DNA from: Acidimicrobiaceae bacterium
GTDB lineage: Bacteria > Actinomycetota > Acidimicrobiia > Acidimicrobiales > RAAP-2
Direction of reading: 5' to 3'
Assembly (NCBI GenBank): GCA_003131665.1
Contig: PKWA01000091.1
Span: forward strand, 9,889 to 17,379
Length of the DNA: 7,491 nucleotides
Shown here: positions 5,623 through 7,491 of the stretch, in pieces
Layout of the letters: each line of letters starts with the position of its first letter
Position numbering within the stretch: position 1 is the first letter of the stretch
Program-made: the position numbers and the translations under genes
Notes under the pieces: model-generated
Seen by the model: the letters and a program-made list of their open reading frames with translations, nothing else
Databases searched by the model: none
Told to the model about the DNA's origin: nothing

Positions 5623-6017
5623 CCTCTCCGACGCCGAGCGACGAAACGCGTCGTCGCCATCCGAGCGTGGTACCGAATACTCTCCAAACGTTTGCTCACC
5701 CGAGTGAACTGCTGTTCGCCACTTTGTTGACCCTCTACGGGCACCCTTGGATCTATGAGCCCTTCGAGTTTCCGTTGGCCTGGAGCGACCGAGGAGTTCC
5801 CACTAGTGGCTTTCGGCCGGATTTTTATCTTTCCGAGCAGCATCTCTTCATCGAACTCACGGTCCTCGAACAGCGATTGACCACAAAAAAGAATCGCAAG
5901 GTTCGTCGATTTCGTGAGCTCTACCCCGAGGTCCCGTTGCTCGTGGTGTACCGGCGAGATTTTCACGAAATACTTCGTCACCACGACCTGCGTGGGGCGG
6001 ACGGTCGAGCGGCGTAG
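5619..6017 (+). CDS. Small PD-(D/E)XK nuclease-fold-like protein of unknown function
   Basis: A 132-residue protein. The GTG at 5619 overlaps the merR stop codon (GTGA), which is why I prefer it to longer in-frame readings that would run inside merR. The pattern E30 (SELLFATLL), then GFRPDFYL with Asp68 (64-71), a strand FIELTV with Glu79 (77-82), and the basic stretch TKKNRKVRRFRELYP (89-103) followed by LLVVYRRDF (107-115) looks like a minimal PD-(D/E)XK core. The usual ExK lysine is replaced by Thr81, though Lys90 or Lys91 might stand in. I recall uncharacterised bacterial proteins with this 'PDF.L ... IELT ... TKKNRK.R..RELYP' signature, but no established function. It could be an active nuclease, a DNA/RNA-binding relic, or an operon-coupled partner of the regulator. 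Stop at 6015-6017, 8 bases before gcvT. Confidence 0.75.
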   Translation: MTSPTPSDETRRRHPSVVPNTLQTFAHPSELLFATLLTLYGHPWIYEPFEFPLAWSDRGVPTSGFRPDFYLSEQHLFIELTVLEQRLTTKKNRKVRRFRELYPEVPLLVVYRRDFHEILRHHDLRGADGRAA

Positions 6018-6025
6018 GCGCGAAA

Positions 6026-7078
6026 ATGAGCGATCGCCGGCCGTTTCTCTACGACGTGCACGTGGAGTTTGGCGCGAAGATCGTACCCTTCGGTGGTTGG
6101 GAGATGCCGTTGCAGTACGCGCCCGGCACGGTGGCCGAACATCTGGCCTGTCGTCGCGACGCCGTGGTCTTTGACGTCAGCCATTTGGGCACCGTTCGAT
6201 GCGATGGAGCGCAGATGTTCGAGGCGTTACAAAACACACTCACTAATGATCTGGAGAAGATCGCGCCCGGGCGAGCTCAGTACACCCATCTGTTGACCGA
6301 CGAAGGCTTCGTGGTGGACGACATCATCGTGTGGTGGGTCTCGAAGGATGAGTTCGACGTCATGCCCAACGCCTCGAATACCTCTGGTGTCACGTCGGCG
6401 CTGCCCGGGCGCGACGTCACGGCAGAGCGATGCATTTTGGCGGTCCAAGGGCCGAGCGCTCGAACGAAGGCCGCGATCGTTGACCCGCGCTTCGCCGAGG
6501 TCGGTCGTTTTCGCGTTGCTCGCTTTGACTACGAGGGGGTAGAGATTCGAGTGGCCGGAACTGGTTACACCGGCGAACCGGGACTCGAGATCGCCGCACC
6601 GAACGAGGTGGCCGAACGGCTCTTTCGTCGCTTGGCCGAGGCCGGAGTGACACCGGCCGGACTGGGTGCACGCGACACGCTACGCCTAGAGGCCGCGTTG
6701 CCTTTATACGGTCACGAACTGAGTCTTTCTTCGACGACGCTCGAAGCGGGGCTTGGTTGGGTGCTGGGGTGGAAGAAGAAGACCTTCAAAGGACGAGGAG
6801 CGGTCGAACGCGAGCGCGAGCGTGGCGTGGCGCGGCTCTTGACCGGTGTCGCCACCGCGGGCCGTCAACCTCTTCGCGATGGGGCAGAAGTGCACGTAGA
6901 TAGTAAGAACGTGGGAACTCTCACGTCCGGCAACTTCTCACCCGTACTCGAGCACGGCATCGGCATGGGACTCTTAACGCCGGGCCTGGCACCAGGATGC
7001 GACGTCACGCTGGTGCTGCGGGGCCGTGAGATTCCCGCTACCGTGACGGCGTTGCCCTTCATTCGATCGGAGTCATGA
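6026..7078 (+). CDS. gcvT: Glycine cleavage T protein (aminomethyltransferase) GcvT
   Basis: A 350-residue cytosolic enzyme that takes the aminomethyl group from lipoylated GcvH, releasing ammonia and giving 5,10-methylene-tetrahydrofolate. Family blocks: FGAKIVPFGGWEMPLQY (15-31), DAVVFDVSHLGTV (45-57), LLTDEGFVVDDIIV (89-102) with the Asp98-Asp99 pair that includes the catalytic aspartate, PNASNT (112-117), AVQGPSAR, GYTGEPGLEI, GLGARDTLRLEAALPLYGHEL and the C-terminal barrel ending SGNFSPVLEHGIGMGLL. It is slightly short (360-370 is usual); the stretch between PNASNT and the DVTAERCILAVQGP block looks compact, which I take as natural variation. The ATG at 6026 lies 8 bases past the upstream stop and matches the family N-terminus. 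There is little Shine-Dalgarno, so translation probably depends on coupling. gcvPA follows after 1 base; gcvH is not seen. Confidence 0.95.
   Translation: MSDRRPFLYDVHVEFGAKIVPFGGWEMPLQYAPGTVAEHLACRRDAVVFDVSHLGTVRCDGAQMFEALQNTLTNDLEKIAPGRAQYTHLLTDEGFVVDDIIVWWVSKDEFDVMPNASNTSGVTSALPGRDVTAERCILAVQGPSARTKAAIVDPRFAEVGRFRVARFDYEGVEIRVAGTGYTGEPGLEIAAPNEVAERLFRRLAEAGVTPAGLGARDTLRLEAALPLYGHELSLSSTTLEAGLGWVLGWKKKTFKGRGAVERERERGVARLLTGVATAGRQPLRDGAEVHVDSKNVGTLTSGNFSPVLEHGIGMGLLTPGLAPGCDVTLVLRGREIPATVTALPFIRSES
7069..7072 (+). promoter_or_regulatory. Shine-Dalgarno of gcvPA (GGAG) within the end of gcvT
   Basis: GGAG lies 7 bases before the GTG at 7080 and supports that start. It favours GTG over the ATG at 7075-7077, which is in a different frame. 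Confidence 0.55.
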
Positions 7079-7079
7079 C

Positions 7080-7491
7080 GTGGCGGACTACTTGCCACAC
7101 ACGAAGGACGACGTCGAGGCGATGTTGGCGTTTCTCGGGATGGACACACTCGACGATCTCTTCGCTCACATTCCCGCGGCTATTCGACTGACGAGCGGCC
7201 TCAATCTCGCTGAGGGTCTGAGCGAACCCGACGTTGCGGCGGTCTTCGCGGGCTACAGCGCGGCCAACAAAGCGAAGTCGACCACGATGACGTGTTTTGC
7301 TGGCGGCGGCGCGTACGACCACGAGGTACCGGCGGTAGTGAAGGCGCTAGCCAACCGCTCGGAGTTCGTCACCGCGTACACGCCGTACCAGCCCGAGGTC
7401 GCGCAAGGTGTGCTCCAGGCGGTCTTTGAGTTCCAGACCATGGTGGCCCGACTGGCCGGACTGCCCGTCGCCAACGCCTCGCTCTACGACG
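7080..7491 (+). CDS. gcvPA: Glycine dehydrogenase (decarboxylating) subunit 1, GcvPA, 5' part
   Basis: The first 137 residues of the N-terminal half of the two-subunit P protein; the full subunit is about 440-450 residues, so two thirds lie past the window end. With GcvPB it forms the PLP-dependent decarboxylase that loads the aminomethyl group of glycine onto lipoyl-GcvH. Signature blocks are YLPHTKDDVEAML near the N-terminus (4-16), FAGGGAYDHEVPAVV (73-87), TAYTPYQPEVAQGVLQAVFEFQTM (98-121) and ANASLYD (131-137). The PLP lysine is on the other subunit. Shine-Dalgarno GGAG and a 1-base gap from gcvT show the two are co-translated. The split form, as opposed to the single-chain GcvP (GcvB) of mycobacteria, is informative: this is not a mycobacterium-like lineage. 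gcvPB is expected directly downstream, outside the window. Confidence 0.95.
   Translation, partial: MADYLPHTKDDVEAMLAFLGMDTLDDLFAHIPAAIRLTSGLNLAEGLSEPDVAAVFAGYSAANKAKSTTMTCFAGGGAYDHEVPAVVKALANRSEFVTAYTPYQPEVAQGVLQAVFEFQTMVARLAGLPVANASLYD

Noticed and set aside
5316..5984. Minus-strand open frame of 222 codons opposite merR and the nuclease-like gene
   Set aside because: Low-complexity Ser/Arg composition and fully antisense to two genes with clear family signatures and coupled starts.

Overview
The window is GC-rich and densely coded, from an actinobacterium. The best clue is the regulator at 5164-5622, which strongly resembles the MerR-type protein of Mycobacterium tuberculosis Rv1830 (McdR). 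As in mycobacteria, it sits beside glycine-cleavage genes. Two-subunit glycine dehydrogenase (GcvPA here), moderate codon bias with many GTG starts, and mostly leaderless first genes would fit a deep-branching actinobacterial class such as Acidimicrobiia. That placement is inference.

Layout: (1) 1-737, minus, 3'-truncated: a YhdH/AcuI-type NADPH-dependent acryloyl-CoA reductase-like oxidoreductase. (2) 795-1577, plus, divergent from it: an alpha/beta hydrolase. (3) 1621-2883, plus: a polytopic membrane protein of the GT87/DUF2029 glycosyltransferase type. (4) 2888-4271, minus, convergent with (3) across only 4 bases: thiD (HMP-P kinase) followed, with an 8-base overlap, by a gene for a small single-pass membrane protein of unknown function. 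(5) 4314-5093, plus, divergent from thiD across 42 bases: thiG (thiazole synthase). (6) 5164-7491, plus: a tight run of merR-type regulator, a small PD-(D/E)XK-like protein, gcvT and the start of gcvPA (cut off by the window edge).

Functional themes are thiamine biosynthesis (thiD, thiG: the pyrimidine and thiazole branches, driven from one very short divergent promoter region with no room for a TPP riboswitch) and glycine cleavage (gcvT, gcvPA), the latter co-transcribed with a regulator and an uncharacterised nuclease-fold protein.

The most consistent non-coding signal is a TANNNT hexamer 6-7 bases upstream of the start codon at all five transcription-unit heads other than merR (starts 737-, 795+, 1621+, 4271-, 4314+). 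This is the signature of leaderless transcripts. merR is the exception: it has a strong Shine-Dalgarno sequence, a leader, and a perfect 16-bp inverted repeat over its promoter. No RNA genes, mobile elements, CRISPR arrays or clear intrinsic terminators were seen. All intergenic gaps are 70 bases or less.
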